Source of the DNA: Streptomyces sp. Z26
GTDB taxonomy: Bacteria > Actinomycetota > Actinomycetes > Streptomycetales > Streptomycetaceae
NCBI RefSeq assembly: GCF_003665095.1
Contig: NZ_RCHV01000002.1
Location: 5,646,501-5,710,500, forward strand
Direction of reading: 5' to 3'
DNA length: 64,000 bases
Shown: positions 17,976-26,772 of the stretch, one piece after another
How the letters are laid out: each line of letters opens with the position of its first letter
Position numbering within the stretch: position 1 is the first letter of the stretch
The notes under the pieces: generated by a model
Seen by the model: the letters and a program-made list of their open reading frames with translations, nothing else
What the model was told of the DNA's origin: nothing
Databases searched by the model: none
Program-made: the position numbers and the translations under genes

Positions 17976-19409
17976 ATGGCCCGAACGAGAACGCCGTCGC
18001 CCGCACGGCCCAGCGCGCCGCCCGTTCCCGCCCCGCCCGCTCCGGCCCCGCCCGCGTTGGACACCGCCGTGCCCGCCCTGCTGCTGCGCCTCGACCCGAA
18101 CCCGTTCCACCACGGCACCCTCGGCGCCGTCAGGTCGCTGGGGCGGGCCGGGGTGGAGGTGCACGCGTTCGTGGAGTCCGCGCGCGATCCCGCCGGGCAC
18201 TCCCGCCACCTGCGGCGGGCGTACGCGATGCCGCGTGGCGCCGTCACGGCGGAACGGCTCGCCACGGTGCTGCGTCGGACGGCGCGGCTGATCGGGCGGC
18301 CCGCGGTGCTCGTGCCGATGGACGACCTGAGCGCCGTGCTCGCCCCCCGGGCGGCCGCGCGCGCGGGCGGCCGTTTCCTGCTGCCCGACCTGCCCGACCT
18401 GCCCGACCTGCCCGGCGGCCTCGCCGAACGGGTCGCGGACAAGGAGGCGTTGGCCGCGCTCTGCCGCCTGCTGGACATCCCGCACCCGCGCACGGTGGTG
18501 CCCGGGGACGCGGCGGAGGCCGCCGCCGCGACCCGCGCGCTCGGCCCGCCCGTGGTGGCGAAGTGGAGCCGCCCGTGGCTGCTGCCGGGCGCGGCGTCGG
18601 GCCTGCGCAGCACCACGCTGGTACGCGATCCGGACGAGGCGCGGCGGCTGTTCGCGCGCGGCCGGGAGGCGGGCAGCAGGCTGCTGCTCCAGGCGCGGGT
18701 GCCGGGCGGGCGCGACGCCGACTGGTTCTTCCACGGGTGCCGCACCGCCGACGGCTGGCTGGGCGGCGGCGCCGGACGGAAGGACCTGGCCTGGCCCACG
18801 GGCGCCGGACTGACCGCCGTCGGCAGCCGCCTGCCGAACCCGGCGGTGGAGGAGACCGCCGACCGGCTCGCGGCGCACCTCGGCTACCGCGGCATCCTCG
18901 ACCTGGACTTCCGCTTCGACCCCGGCACAGGCACGTACCACCTGCTGGACTTCAACCCCCGCCCCGGCGCCCAGTTCCGGATCTTCGCGGACGACGGTCC
19001 GGGCGGCACCGGCCTGGACGTCGTACGCGCCCTGCACCTGGATCTCACCGGCCGGGCGGCCACCGCGCGCGCGGCGGCCGAACCGCGCGGTGCGCGGGTG
19101 TTCGTCGCGGAGAACTACGCGCTGCTGTCCGCCCTTTCGGCACCCCTGGACCTGGCCCGCGCGGTACGGGGGCCCGCGGGCATGCGTACGCGCCGGGAGG
19201 GCGCCTGGTTCGCGGGGGACGACCCGGCGCCGTTCGCCGCGATGGCGTGGGCCTGGGGCGGCCACGGCGTCCGGAAGGGGCTGCGCCGCCTGGCGCGGCG
19301 TCACCGTACGGACGGCGCGCCCGCCGTCCCCCGAGCGACCCCACAGACCGCACCCACCGCACCCACCGCAACGACGAAGGACGGGAACCAGCCATGCTCG
19401 ACCTGCTAG
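17976..19409 (+). CDS. ATP-grasp domain enzyme
   Basis: A 477-residue cytoplasmic protein with an ATP-grasp layout: an N-terminal Rossmann-like part (LLLRLDPNPFHHGTLGAVRSLGRAGVEVHAF), DKEALAALCRLLDIPHPRT typical of the start of the ATP-binding domain, PPVVAKWSR with the nucleotide-contacting Lys, and GILDLDFRFDPGTGTYHLLDFNPRPGAQ with the Mg-binding Asp and Asn-x-Arg end. Such enzymes join a carboxylate to an amine, thiol or sugar via an acyl phosphate. A short LPD tandem repeat (near residue 137) is unusual. It overlaps the flavin oxidoreductase gene by 16 bases and runs divergently from GH26. A role in decorating the exopolysaccharide is an inference from position. Confidence 0.78.
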   Translation: MARTRTPSPARPSAPPVPAPPAPAPPALDTAVPALLLRLDPNPFHHGTLGAVRSLGRAGVEVHAFVESARDPAGHSRHLRRAYAMPRGAVTAERLATVLRRTARLIGRPAVLVPMDDLSAVLAPRAAARAGGRFLLPDLPDLPDLPGGLAERVADKEALAALCRLLDIPHPRTVVPGDAAEAAAATRALGPPVVAKWSRPWLLPGAASGLRSTTLVRDPDEARRLFARGREAGSRLLLQARVPGGRDADWFFHGCRTADGWLGGGAGRKDLAWPTGAGLTAVGSRLPNPAVEETADRLAAHLGYRGILDLDFRFDPGTGTYHLLDFNPRPGAQFRIFADDGPGGTGLDVVRALHLDLTGRAATARAAAEPRGARVFVAENYALLSALSAPLDLARAVRGPAGMRTRREGAWFAGDDPAPFAAMAWAWGGHGVRKGLRRLARRHRTDGAPAVPRATPQTAPTAPTATTKDGNQPCSTC

Positions 19410-20647
19410 TGGTGGGCGCCGGCCCCTACGGGCTGTCCATCGCCTCCCACGCCGCCGCCTCCGGCCTGGACGTCCGGGTGCTGGGCCGCCCGATGGCCTC
19501 CTGGCGGGACCACATGCCGCGCGGGATGCTCCTCAAGTCCGAGCCGTGGTCGTCCAACCTGTCCGACCCGGCGGGGGCCCACACCTTCGGCGCCTACTGC
19601 GCCACCCTCGGCGTCCGCGCGGAGCACGGCAGTCCGCCGCCCGTCGGCACGTTCACCGACTACGGCATGTGGTTCGCGGAACGCGCCGCGCCGCCCGTCG
19701 AGGAACGCGAGGTGACCGCCGTACGGCCCGCCGCGCGGGGGGCGGGTTTCCGGGTCGAGACGGCGGACGGCGACGTGCTGCACGCCCGTACGGTGGCGCT
19801 GGCCGTCGGCGTACTGCCGTTCACGCACCTGCCGAAGCCGCTGCGCGGCTTCCCGCCCGAGCTGGTGTCGCACAGCGTCCGGCACAGCGACCTGGCCGCG
19901 TTCGCCGGGCGGGACGTCACCGTGGTCGGCGCCGGGCAGGCCGCCCTGGAGACCGCCACGCTGCTGGCCGAGCACGGGGCCGCCGTCCGCCTCGTCGCCC
20001 GCACCGGACGGCTCGGCTGGAACACGCCGCCGCAGCCCCTCGAACGCGGCCTGCTGCGTTCCCTCCGCGACCCGCACAGCGGGCTCGGCACCGGCTGGCC
20101 GAGCTGGGTGTGGTCCGAGGCGCCGCAGGCCGTACGGGCGCTGCCCGGCGGCCTGCGCAGCCGCATCGTGGGGCGCGCGCTCGGCCCCGCCGGGGCGTGG
20201 TGGCTGCGCGAGCGCTTCGAGTCCGCCGTACCGACCCTGCTCGGGCACCGGCTGGTCGCGGCCGCCCCCGTGGACGGCGGGGTACGGCTCCGGCTGGCCG
20301 GGGCCGGGGGCGCGCGGTCGGTGCTGGAGACCGGGCACGTGATCGCCGCGACCGGCTTCGCGCCCGGCCTCGGTCGGCTGCGGATGCTGGACCCCGCCCT
20401 GCGGGCCGGGCTGCGGACGGTGGCGGGGAGCCGGGCCCCCGAACTGGACGGCCGCTTCCGGTCGTCGTGGCCCGGCCTGTACTTCGCGGGCCTGCTGGCC
20501 GCGCCGTCGTTCGGGCCCGCGATGCGCTTCGTGCACGGGGCGTCGTTCACGGCGGCGCGGCTGGTGGAGGGCGTACGGCGGGAGGGCGTACGACGGGAGC
20601 GCGGCGGCGCCCGTACGGCGCGGGAGCGCGTGCCCGCGCACGCGTAG
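19394..20647 (+). CDS. FAD-dependent oxidoreductase
   Basis: A 417-residue two-dinucleotide-binding-domain flavoprotein. FAD is bound at the N-terminal VVGAGPYGLSIASHAA, and NAD(P)H probably at VTVVGAGQAALETATLLAEHG (about residue 176). ATGFAP near residue 318 is the usual late FAD contact, and SSWPGLYFAGLLA the C-terminal loop. It resembles flavin monooxygenase and lysine/ornithine hydroxylase-like proteins but lacks a clear FxGxxxHxxxY motif, so the substrate is unknown. It overlaps the ATP-grasp gene, so the two proteins probably act in one pathway. A possible terminator follows. Confidence 0.8.
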   Translation: MLDLLVVGAGPYGLSIASHAAASGLDVRVLGRPMASWRDHMPRGMLLKSEPWSSNLSDPAGAHTFGAYCATLGVRAEHGSPPPVGTFTDYGMWFAERAAPPVEEREVTAVRPAARGAGFRVETADGDVLHARTVALAVGVLPFTHLPKPLRGFPPELVSHSVRHSDLAAFAGRDVTVVGAGQAALETATLLAEHGAAVRLVARTGRLGWNTPPQPLERGLLRSLRDPHSGLGTGWPSWVWSEAPQAVRALPGGLRSRIVGRALGPAGAWWLRERFESAVPTLLGHRLVAAAPVDGGVRLRLAGAGGARSVLETGHVIAATGFAPGLGRLRMLDPALRAGLRTVAGSRAPELDGRFRSSWPGLYFAGLLAAPSFGPAMRFVHGASFTAARLVEGVRREGVRRERGGARTARERVPAHA

Positions 20648-20662
20648 CGCCCGCCGCGCGCG

Positions 20663-20706
20663 GTGCGTACGGGCCCCGGGCCGGTGACCGTGCCGGTGGC
20701 CCGCAC
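20663..20706 (+). terminator. Possible terminator after the flavoprotein gene
   Basis: GTGCG-(TAC)-GGGCC pairs with GGCCC-GCAC, with a three-base bulge and further inner pairing. It starts 16 bases past the stop. Confidence 0.35.
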
Positions 20707-20724
20707 GGGACCGCCGCACCCTCC

Positions 20725-20755
20725 TTGTCAGCGTCGATCAGGAGTTACATGATCG
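20725..20755 (+). promoter_or_regulatory. Promoter with inverted repeat for the ammonia-lyase-like gene
   Basis: TTGTCA (20725-20730) is a good -35 element; 17 bases on is CATGAT (20748-20753) as a weak -10. CGATCA (20735-20740) and TGATCG (20750-20755) form an inverted repeat 9 bases apart across the spacer and -10, as expected for an operator. The gene starts 32 bp downstream. Confidence 0.5.
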
Positions 20756-20787
20756 TCGGAATGACGTCCTGACGAGGAGGGGTGCCG

Positions 20788-22239
20788 ATGAGCGACTCCA
20801 GCCGCATCCTGATCCGCGGCTCCGGACTGAGGTGTGCCGACGTGGTCCGGGTGGCCCGGCGCAGCGCGTGGCTGAAACTGACCCCCGACGCCCTCAACCG
20901 GGCGGGCCGCAGCTACGAGTTGGCCGTCGAGCTGGGCACGAAGGGCGCCGTGTACGGCCGGACGACCGGTGTCGGCGCCAACCGCCACATCGTCGTCGAC
21001 CCCGACGCCGCCGACCTGCACGGGCTGCGCCTGCTGCGCAGCCACGCCGGGGGCACCGGCGACCCGCTGCCCGACGACGCCGTGCGCGCCGTGATGGCGA
21101 TCCGCCTCAACCAGCTCGCCGCCGCCGGGAGCGGCGTCCACCCGCGTCTGCTGCGTGCGTTGGAGACGGCGCTGCGGGTGGGCGCGCTGCCGCTGGTCCA
21201 CCAGCGGGGCGCGATCGGCACCGGCGACCTGACCGCGCTGGCCGAGATCGGCCTGACGCTGGCGGGCGAACTGCCCTGGGAGTCCGGTGGGATCGACCCC
21301 GTCGCGATCAGTCCGGGTGACGCCCTCGCGTTCATCTCCAGCAACGCCGCGACCCTCGCCGAGGCCGTCCTGTGCTGGCACGACCTGTCCCGCGTACTGG
21401 CCGCGAGCCATGTCGTGACCGCGCTGACGTTCTGCGCGCTGCGCGGCTCGGTCGAGGCGTACGACGCCCGCGTGCACGCCGCGCGCCCGCACCCCGGCGC
21501 CGTACGGTGCGCGGGCGAGATGCGCAGGCTGCTCACCTCCGGCGGCGACCTGCTGCCCGGCAAGCGCCTCCAGGACCCGTTCGGACTGCGGGCCTTCCCG
21601 CAGGTGCAGGGGCCCGCGCTGGAGGCCGCCGCCCAGGTCGAACGGGTCCTCCAGGTCGACCTGAACGCGGCGGCCGAGAACCCGTTCATCGACGCCGAGA
21701 CGCAACTCGCCTACCACCACGGCCAGTTCTCCACCGCGCAGGTGGCCCTCGCCTTCGACCACCTGCGCGCCACGCTGCACCACATCGCGGAACTCTCCGC
21801 CGCCCGCCTGAGCGACCTCGTCGAACCGGACCTCAGCGACCTGCCGCCGTTCCTCGCCGAGGGGCCCGCGGGCAGCTCCGGCTTCATGATCCTGGAGTAC
21901 GTCGCCCACGACGCCCTCGGGACGCTGCGGCACGCGGCCGGGCCGGTCACGTTGGGCACGGCGGTGATCTCCCGCGGCCTGGAGGACCACGCCAGCTTCT
22001 CCACCCACGCCGTACGCAGCACGGTGGTCGCCACCGCCGCGTACCGCACCGTGCTGGCGTGCGAACTGCTCGGCGCGGTACGGGCGTTGCGCATGTCCGG
22101 CGTCGAACTGCCCGACACGCCGCTGCGCGAGGCGTTCCGGCTGGCCGACGAGGGGCTGCCGCACGTCGTCCACGACCATCCGCTGAGCGCCGAGATCCAC
22201 CGCGCCGAGCAGCTGCTGGACCGCCTCGCCGCGCTGTGA
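20788..22239 (+). CDS. Aromatic amino acid ammonia-lyase homologue with altered MIO triad
   Basis: A 483-residue protein along the whole length of the HAL/PAL family. Conserved parts are VYGRTTGVGANR (catalytic Tyr region), LQDPFGLRAFPQVQG, AAENPF, and LEDHASFSTHA (Glu of the lyase core). The cofactor-forming site, normally GASGDL, reads IGTGDLTALAEIGL, so Ala-Ser-Gly is Gly-Thr-Gly (residues 144-146). The Asn of LALING is replaced (AFISSN) and the Tyr of QDPYSLR is Phe. MIO cannot form from Ser here; either Thr serves, or the protein is not a classical lyase. ATG 20788 is 7 bases after GAGGAGG. It is not hutH. It has its own promoter and stands alone between the flavoprotein and the sugar locus. 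Confidence 0.85.
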   Translation: MSDSSRILIRGSGLRCADVVRVARRSAWLKLTPDALNRAGRSYELAVELGTKGAVYGRTTGVGANRHIVVDPDAADLHGLRLLRSHAGGTGDPLPDDAVRAVMAIRLNQLAAAGSGVHPRLLRALETALRVGALPLVHQRGAIGTGDLTALAEIGLTLAGELPWESGGIDPVAISPGDALAFISSNAATLAEAVLCWHDLSRVLAASHVVTALTFCALRGSVEAYDARVHAARPHPGAVRCAGEMRRLLTSGGDLLPGKRLQDPFGLRAFPQVQGPALEAAAQVERVLQVDLNAAAENPFIDAETQLAYHHGQFSTAQVALAFDHLRATLHHIAELSAARLSDLVEPDLSDLPPFLAEGPAGSSGFMILEYVAHDALGTLRHAAGPVTLGTAVISRGLEDHASFSTHAVRSTVVATAAYRTVLACELLGAVRALRMSGVELPDTPLREAFRLADEGLPHVVHDHPLSAEIHRAEQLLDRLAAL

Positions 22240-22280
22240 CCCCCACGGCTGTACGACGCCCAACCGCCGTGTGCCGCCCG

Positions 22281-23597
22281 TCAGTTGCCCAGCAGGGCCC
22301 GCAACTCCGGCTGTAGCAGGTCTCCGTGGGCGCGCACGAGGTCGTCGCACAGGTCCCAGATGCGTTCCACCGGCAGCGCGGCGGCCGTCGCCGGGTCGGC
22401 CATCGCCGCGTGCCGTACGTGGCGGGGATCGCCGTCGGTGGCGGCGCGCACGGTCAGCTCGTTGACGTTCACGTACGAGCGGTTGAGCGCGGCGCACTGC
22501 GGCGGCAGGGCGTCGACGCGGGTGGGCTGCACGCCCTGCGCGTCGACCAGGCAGGGCACCTCGACGACGGCGGACGACGGGAGTTCGTCGATCAGGCCGC
22601 GGTTGGGCACGTTCCCGTAGACGGTGCGCGGGGTGCCGGTGACGACGCTGTGGACGATCTGCGGCGCGTACTCCATGGTGCCCTCGACCGGCAGCGGGCG
22701 GCCCGCGGCGAGCGCGGCGCGGGTCTGCTCGTAGCTGGCGGTGTTCTCGTCGGTGATGTCCAGGTACGCGCCGACGGGCAGCCGAAGCCGCGCCACCTCG
22801 CTGTCGTGGTGCAGGTACCAGGGGACGTACTCGGCGGAGTGCTCGCTCGTCTCCGTCGGGTAGTGCCCGAGCCGCCGGTACATGTCGACGCGCACCCGGC
22901 GCAGCAGCTGCGGGTCCCGGGTGATCGCCTCGTCCAGCAGCGGGTAGAGGTCCCGGCCGTCCGCGCGGTGCTCGAAACGCAGCACCCACGCCTGGTGGTT
23001 GACGCCCGCGGCGAGGTACGACACGTCCTCGTACGCGACGCCGACCAGGCGTGACAGGTCCTGCATCGTCCAGTACACGGAGTGGCACAGCCCGACGGCG
23101 CGCAGCCGGGGCGCGATCCGGTGCAGGTACATGACGTTCATCGCCATGGGGTTGGTGTAGTTCAGCAGCAGGGCGTCCGGGCAGACCTCCGCCATGTCGG
23201 CGGCGAGCGCGCGGAGCACCGGGAAGGTGCGCAGGGCGCGGAAGATCCCGCCCACACCGAGGGTGTCCCCGATGGTCTGCCGCAGCCCGTGGCGGGCGGG
23301 CACGTCGAAGTCCGTACGGGTCGCCTCGGCCATGCCTACCTGGATCATGTTGACGACGAAGTCCGCGCCCTCCAGCGCCTCGCGGCGGTCCAGGTGCGCG
23401 GTGACGACGGGGGAGGCGCCCCGTTCGGCGGCGATGTGGCGGGCGGCGCCCTCGGCGGTGGCGAGCCGTTCGGGGTGGATGTCGTGCAGCGCGATACGTG
23501 CGTCGCGCAGCTCGGGGAAGGCGAACAGGTCGGCGAGCAGGCCCTGGGTGAAGACGACGCTGCCCGCGCCCACGAAAACGATCTTTGTGCCGGTCAT
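22281..23597 (-). CDS. GH4-family alpha-galactosidase / alpha-glycosidase
   Basis: A 438-residue cytoplasmic NAD- and metal-dependent glycosidase of family GH4 (MelA/AglA group). It has the N-terminal Rossmann motif KIVFVGAGSVVFTQGLLADL, NMIQVG, LLNYTNPMAMN, the metal-site cysteine in GLCHSV, and the metal histidine in GVNHQAW. The family cleaves alpha-galactosides or alpha-glucosides by an oxidation-elimination mechanism. GNVPNRGLIDELP and absence of a phosphate-binding signature favour a non-phosphorylated alpha-galactoside. Its ATG overlaps the stop of the upstream PfkB gene (ATGA). In this locus it would split imported galactose/galactosamine oligomers. Confidence 0.88.
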   Translation of the reverse strand: MTGTKIVFVGAGSVVFTQGLLADLFAFPELRDARIALHDIHPERLATAEGAARHIAAERGASPVVTAHLDRREALEGADFVVNMIQVGMAEATRTDFDVPARHGLRQTIGDTLGVGGIFRALRTFPVLRALAADMAEVCPDALLLNYTNPMAMNVMYLHRIAPRLRAVGLCHSVYWTMQDLSRLVGVAYEDVSYLAAGVNHQAWVLRFEHRADGRDLYPLLDEAITRDPQLLRRVRVDMYRRLGHYPTETSEHSAEYVPWYLHHDSEVARLRLPVGAYLDITDENTASYEQTRAALAAGRPLPVEGTMEYAPQIVHSVVTGTPRTVYGNVPNRGLIDELPSSAVVEVPCLVDAQGVQPTRVDALPPQCAALNRSYVNVNELTVRAATDGDPRHVRHAAMADPATAAALPVERIWDLCDDLVRAHGDLLQPELRALLGN

Positions 23598-24691
23598 CGG
23601 TCGTTCCTCTGCTTCGGGTGGTGCGGTTGCTTCGGGTGGTGCGGTGCGTCCGGATCTCCCGGTCCGGGATCGGGGCCCGGGTCGGCCCCGCCGGGGGCGG
23701 GCGCCGGGGGCCGGGCCGCCGCGCCGACGGCCTCCGGCCAGTCGGGCTGCGCGGCGGTGCCGCCGTGCGCACGCGTGGAGAGCGCGCCGCAGGCGGCGGC
23801 GATCTCCAGCGCGCGGGCGGTGTCCTCGCCGCGCAGCACGGCGGCGAGGAAGCCCGCGTCGAAGCTGTCGCCCGCGCCGACGGCGTCGAGCGGTTCGACG
23901 GGAACGGGCGCCGTGTGCCACGTACGGGTGCCGTCGTGCGCGAGCGCGCCCTCCGCGCCGTTCTTCACGGCGACGAGCGGCCCGTGCCCGGCCAGCAGGG
24001 CGGCCGTCGCCGCCAGGCCGTCCTCCGTACGGGGACCGCCGCCCGTGCCGCCGTCCGCACCGGTGGTGGTGAGGGCGGCGGCCAGGGCGCGGGCCTCGGC
24101 GGCGTTCGGCAGCAGCACGTCGGTGTGGCGCAGCACCGGGGCGAGCAGCCGCGCGTCCCAGCGCCCGTCCGGGTCGTCGTTGGTGTCCAGCGACGTGGTC
24201 GCGCCGCCCGCGCGCGCGGCGCGGAACAGTTCCGGCAGGGCGCGCGCCAGCCGCGGCAGCAGGAAGAACGACGCCGCGTGCACGTGCCGGGCCCCGGCCA
24301 GCAGCCGTTCCGGCACGTCGTACGGGCCGGTCGCGGGCAGCGTGCCCGGCGCGGTGAGGATCGCCCGGTCGGCGCCACGCGTGAGGACGGTGGTCAGCGG
24401 CGTGGGCAGCTCCGGGTCGACGGTCAACGCGCCGGTGTCGACGCCCCGTTCGGCCAGGGCCTGCCGTACGAACGCGCCCGCCGCGTCCGCCCCCACGCGC
24501 CCAGCGAACGCCACCCGCAGCCCCAGCCGCGCCGCGCCGCACGCGGCGATGGCGGCGGAGCCGCCGAGCACCAGACGGCCGTACGGCACGAGTTGCTCGC
24601 GCTGGCCGAAGGCGAGGGCGTCCGGCAGGGGGCCGACGACGACGTCCGGGTTGGCGTCGCCGATGACGAGCAGGTCGAAGGGTGGAGACAT
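23594..24691 (-). CDS. PfkB-family sugar kinase
   Basis: A 365-residue ribokinase-fold kinase. Signature 1 is GGSAAIAACGAARLG (about 43-57); signature 2 with the catalytic Asp is DAVGAGDSFDAGFLAAVL (about 285-302). It phosphorylates a sugar or sugar phosphate with ATP in the cytoplasm. Tagatose-6-phosphate kinase is the most coherent choice given the aldolase and SIS genes in the locus, but 2-keto-3-deoxy-sugar, fructose or galactosamine kinase are equally compatible with the motifs. The last 35 residues are a Pro/His/Gln-rich tail. It sits between the permease genes and GH4, and is coupled to GH4. Confidence 0.85.
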   Translation of the reverse strand: MSPPFDLLVIGDANPDVVVGPLPDALAFGQREQLVPYGRLVLGGSAAIAACGAARLGLRVAFAGRVGADAAGAFVRQALAERGVDTGALTVDPELPTPLTTVLTRGADRAILTAPGTLPATGPYDVPERLLAGARHVHAASFFLLPRLARALPELFRAARAGGATTSLDTNDDPDGRWDARLLAPVLRHTDVLLPNAAEARALAAALTTTGADGGTGGGPRTEDGLAATAALLAGHGPLVAVKNGAEGALAHDGTRTWHTAPVPVEPLDAVGAGDSFDAGFLAAVLRGEDTARALEIAAACGALSTRAHGGTAAQPDWPEAVGAAARPPAPAPGGADPGPDPGPGDPDAPHHPKQPHHPKQRNDR

Positions 24692-24759
24692 GGCGGTTCC
24701 TGGGTCCTGTCCTGGTGCGGAGGGGAGTCGGCGGGTACGGGTGGGCGGCGGGCGCGGCG

Positions 24760-25659
24760 TCAGCCCTTCAGCCCGCTGCTGGTGAGGGACTGGATGAACG
24801 TCTTCTGCGCCAGCAGGAACGCCACCAGCACGGGCAGTACGGTGACGACGTTCCCCGCCATCACCGCCGACCACCGGGTGTGGTGCTGCCCCTGGAACGT
24901 GGTGAGGCCGAGCTGGAGCGTGTACTGCGTGTCGTGGTTGATCGCGATCAGCGGCCAGGTCAGGTCGTTCCAGGTGGACAGGAACGTCAGCACCGCCACC
25001 GTCGCCAGCGCGGGCCGCGCCAGCGGCAGCACGATGGAGCACAGCACGCGCAGCCGCGAACAGCCGTCGATCCACGCCGCCTCCTCCATCTCCCGTGGCA
25101 GGGAGAGGAAGAACTGCCGGAAGAGGAACACCGCGAACGGCGTCACCAGCGCGGGCACGATCAGCGCGCCCAGGGTGTCGATCAGCCCGAGCCGCTTCAT
25201 CACCAGGAACGTCGGGATCATCGTCAACTGGAACGGGATGACCATCGTCGCCAGCATCAGCCCCAGCAGCACCCGCGACCCGGCGAAGCGCATCCGCGCG
25301 AACGCGTACCCGCCGAGCGAGCCCAGCAGCAGGTTCGAGAGGACCGCGACAGCCGACACCACGAGGGAGTTGGCGAACCAGCGGGGGAACATCGCGTTCC
25401 CCAGCACGTAGCGGTAGCCGCCGAGGTCGACGCTCTCCGGCCAGAGCGCGGGCGGGAAGCGGTTGATCTCCGCGTTCGTCATCACGGAGCTGAGCAGCAG
25501 CCACAGCAGCGGCAGCGCGAACGCCAGCGCCAGCGGAGCCAGCACCAGGTGCCACGGGCTGAACGGGAGCCGCCGCGCGCGCGGGCCGCGTACGGGGGAC
25601 CGGCCGGTGCGCGGGGCGGGGCCGGCCGCCTTCCGCGCGGGCGTCACGTGGGTGGTCAT
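24760..25659 (-). CDS. Carbohydrate ABC transporter permease (MalG-type)
   Basis: A 299-residue inner-membrane permease of the CUT1 family with six predicted helices, starting LVLAPLALAFALPLLWLLLSS. The ATPase-contacting EAA loop is EEAAWIDGCSRLRVLCSIVLPLARPALAT (about 205-233). The C-terminus ends QSLTSSGLKG, typical of MalG-like subunits. It pairs with the permease encoded just upstream (ATG overlaps that stop). No ATPase gene is present; CUT1 systems in Streptomyces usually share the distant ATPase MsiK. Confidence 0.93.
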   Translation of the reverse strand: MTTHVTPARKAAGPAPRTGRSPVRGPRARRLPFSPWHLVLAPLALAFALPLLWLLLSSVMTNAEINRFPPALWPESVDLGGYRYVLGNAMFPRWFANSLVVSAVAVLSNLLLGSLGGYAFARMRFAGSRVLLGLMLATMVIPFQLTMIPTFLVMKRLGLIDTLGALIVPALVTPFAVFLFRQFFLSLPREMEEAAWIDGCSRLRVLCSIVLPLARPALATVAVLTFLSTWNDLTWPLIAINHDTQYTLQLGLTTFQGQHHTRWSAVMAGNVVTVLPVLVAFLLAQKTFIQSLTSSGLKG

Positions 25660-26651
25660 CGTGCGGCCTCCTCGCCGGTCGCGCCGGTACGGGTCGTCGC
25701 CTTCGCCGCGCCCGCCTCCGCGCGCGCCTGCCGCCACCGCACGAGGCGGAGCGCGCCGCCCGCCGCGAAGAGGGCGACGGCCAGCACGTACGCGGCGGCC
25801 GCGCCGTACCCGGCGGTGAACGTGCGGAACGCCTGCTCCCAGACGAAGTACACGATCACCGTGGTCGAGCCGAGCGGCCCGCCCTTCGTCGTCACGTACA
25901 CCAGGTCGAACACCTGGAGCGCCTGGATGAACTGCCACAGCAGCAGGAAGACACCGACCGGCGCGAGCGTGGGCAGCGTGACGTGCCGCAGCACGTGCCA
26001 CCGGCCCGCGCCGTCCAGCCGCGCGGCCTCCACCAGCTCCGGCGGCACGTCCTGGAGCGCGGCCAGCAGCACCACGACGCAGAAGCCGACGCCGCTCCAC
26101 AGCGAGATCAGCACCAGCAGGTACAGCGCCTGGTCCGGGTCCCCGAGGAAGCCCTGCGGGGAGATCCCGAACTGGTGCAGCAGCGAGTTGGCCGCGCCGA
26201 ACTGCGGGTCGAGGATGAACGAGAACAGCACGCCCTGCGCCGTCGCCGACACCACGAACGGGATGAACACCAGCGTCCGATACAGCCCGATCAGCCGGAT
26301 GCGGCGGTTCAGCGCCAGCGCCAGCACGAGTCCGCCCGCCAGGCTGAGCGGCACGTACAGGCCCGCGTACACGAGGGTGTTGCGTACGGCGGTGTGGAAG
26401 TTCGGGTCCTCCGCCAGCGCGCGGTAGTTGTCCACGCCGACCCAGCGGCCCGGCGTGACGAGGTCGTCCGCGCGGAACGACAGCAGCAGCGACCAGACCA
26501 CCGGCACGATGCCCAGCCCCAGGATCACCAGCGTGGCGGGCGCGGTGAACGTCCAGGCGGCGGCGGCCTCGCGGCGGGCCCGCCGGGTGCGGGTACGGCG
26601 CCGGGCGGCGGCGGCCGGTTCGAGGGTGAGGGGACGCGGCACCCTCACCAT
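25656..26651 (-). CDS. Carbohydrate ABC transporter permease (MalF-type)
   Basis: A 331-residue CUT1 permease. A basic 35-residue N-terminus precedes six helices beginning FTAPATLVILGLGIVPVVWSLLLSF. The EAA motif is EAARLDGAGRWHVLRHVTLPTLAPV (about 212-236). GLYRTLVFIPFVVSATAQGVLF is the conserved loop of MalF-like subunits. It forms the heterodimeric channel with the product of the next gene and would import an oligosaccharide. It lies 121 bp downstream of the substrate-binding-protein gene. Confidence 0.93.
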   Translation of the reverse strand: MVRVPRPLTLEPAAAARRRTRTRRARREAAAAWTFTAPATLVILGLGIVPVVWSLLLSFRADDLVTPGRWVGVDNYRALAEDPNFHTAVRNTLVYAGLYVPLSLAGGLVLALALNRRIRLIGLYRTLVFIPFVVSATAQGVLFSFILDPQFGAANSLLHQFGISPQGFLGDPDQALYLLVLISLWSGVGFCVVVLLAALQDVPPELVEAARLDGAGRWHVLRHVTLPTLAPVGVFLLLWQFIQALQVFDLVYVTTKGGPLGSTTVIVYFVWEQAFRTFTAGYGAAAAYVLAVALFAAGGALRLVRWRQARAEAGAAKATTRTGATGEEAAR

Positions 26652-26772
26652 GACGGCCGTCCCGCCCGTACGCGGGACCCGGCGGTACGGGGGCGGTGCG
26701 CCCGCTTCCGTACGGCGGCCCGCTTCGTTCGCTCTGCTCGCATCGTGGCCTTCCTCATCGTCGGACCACCCC

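Noticed and set aside
18381..18415. CTGCCCGAC tandem repeat
   Set aside because: It is a short in-frame LPD repeat within the ATP-grasp protein, not a mobile or regulatory repeat.
20788..22239. Annotation as histidine ammonia-lyase (hutH)
   Set aside because: The MIO triad and two active-site residues differ and no hut gene is near.
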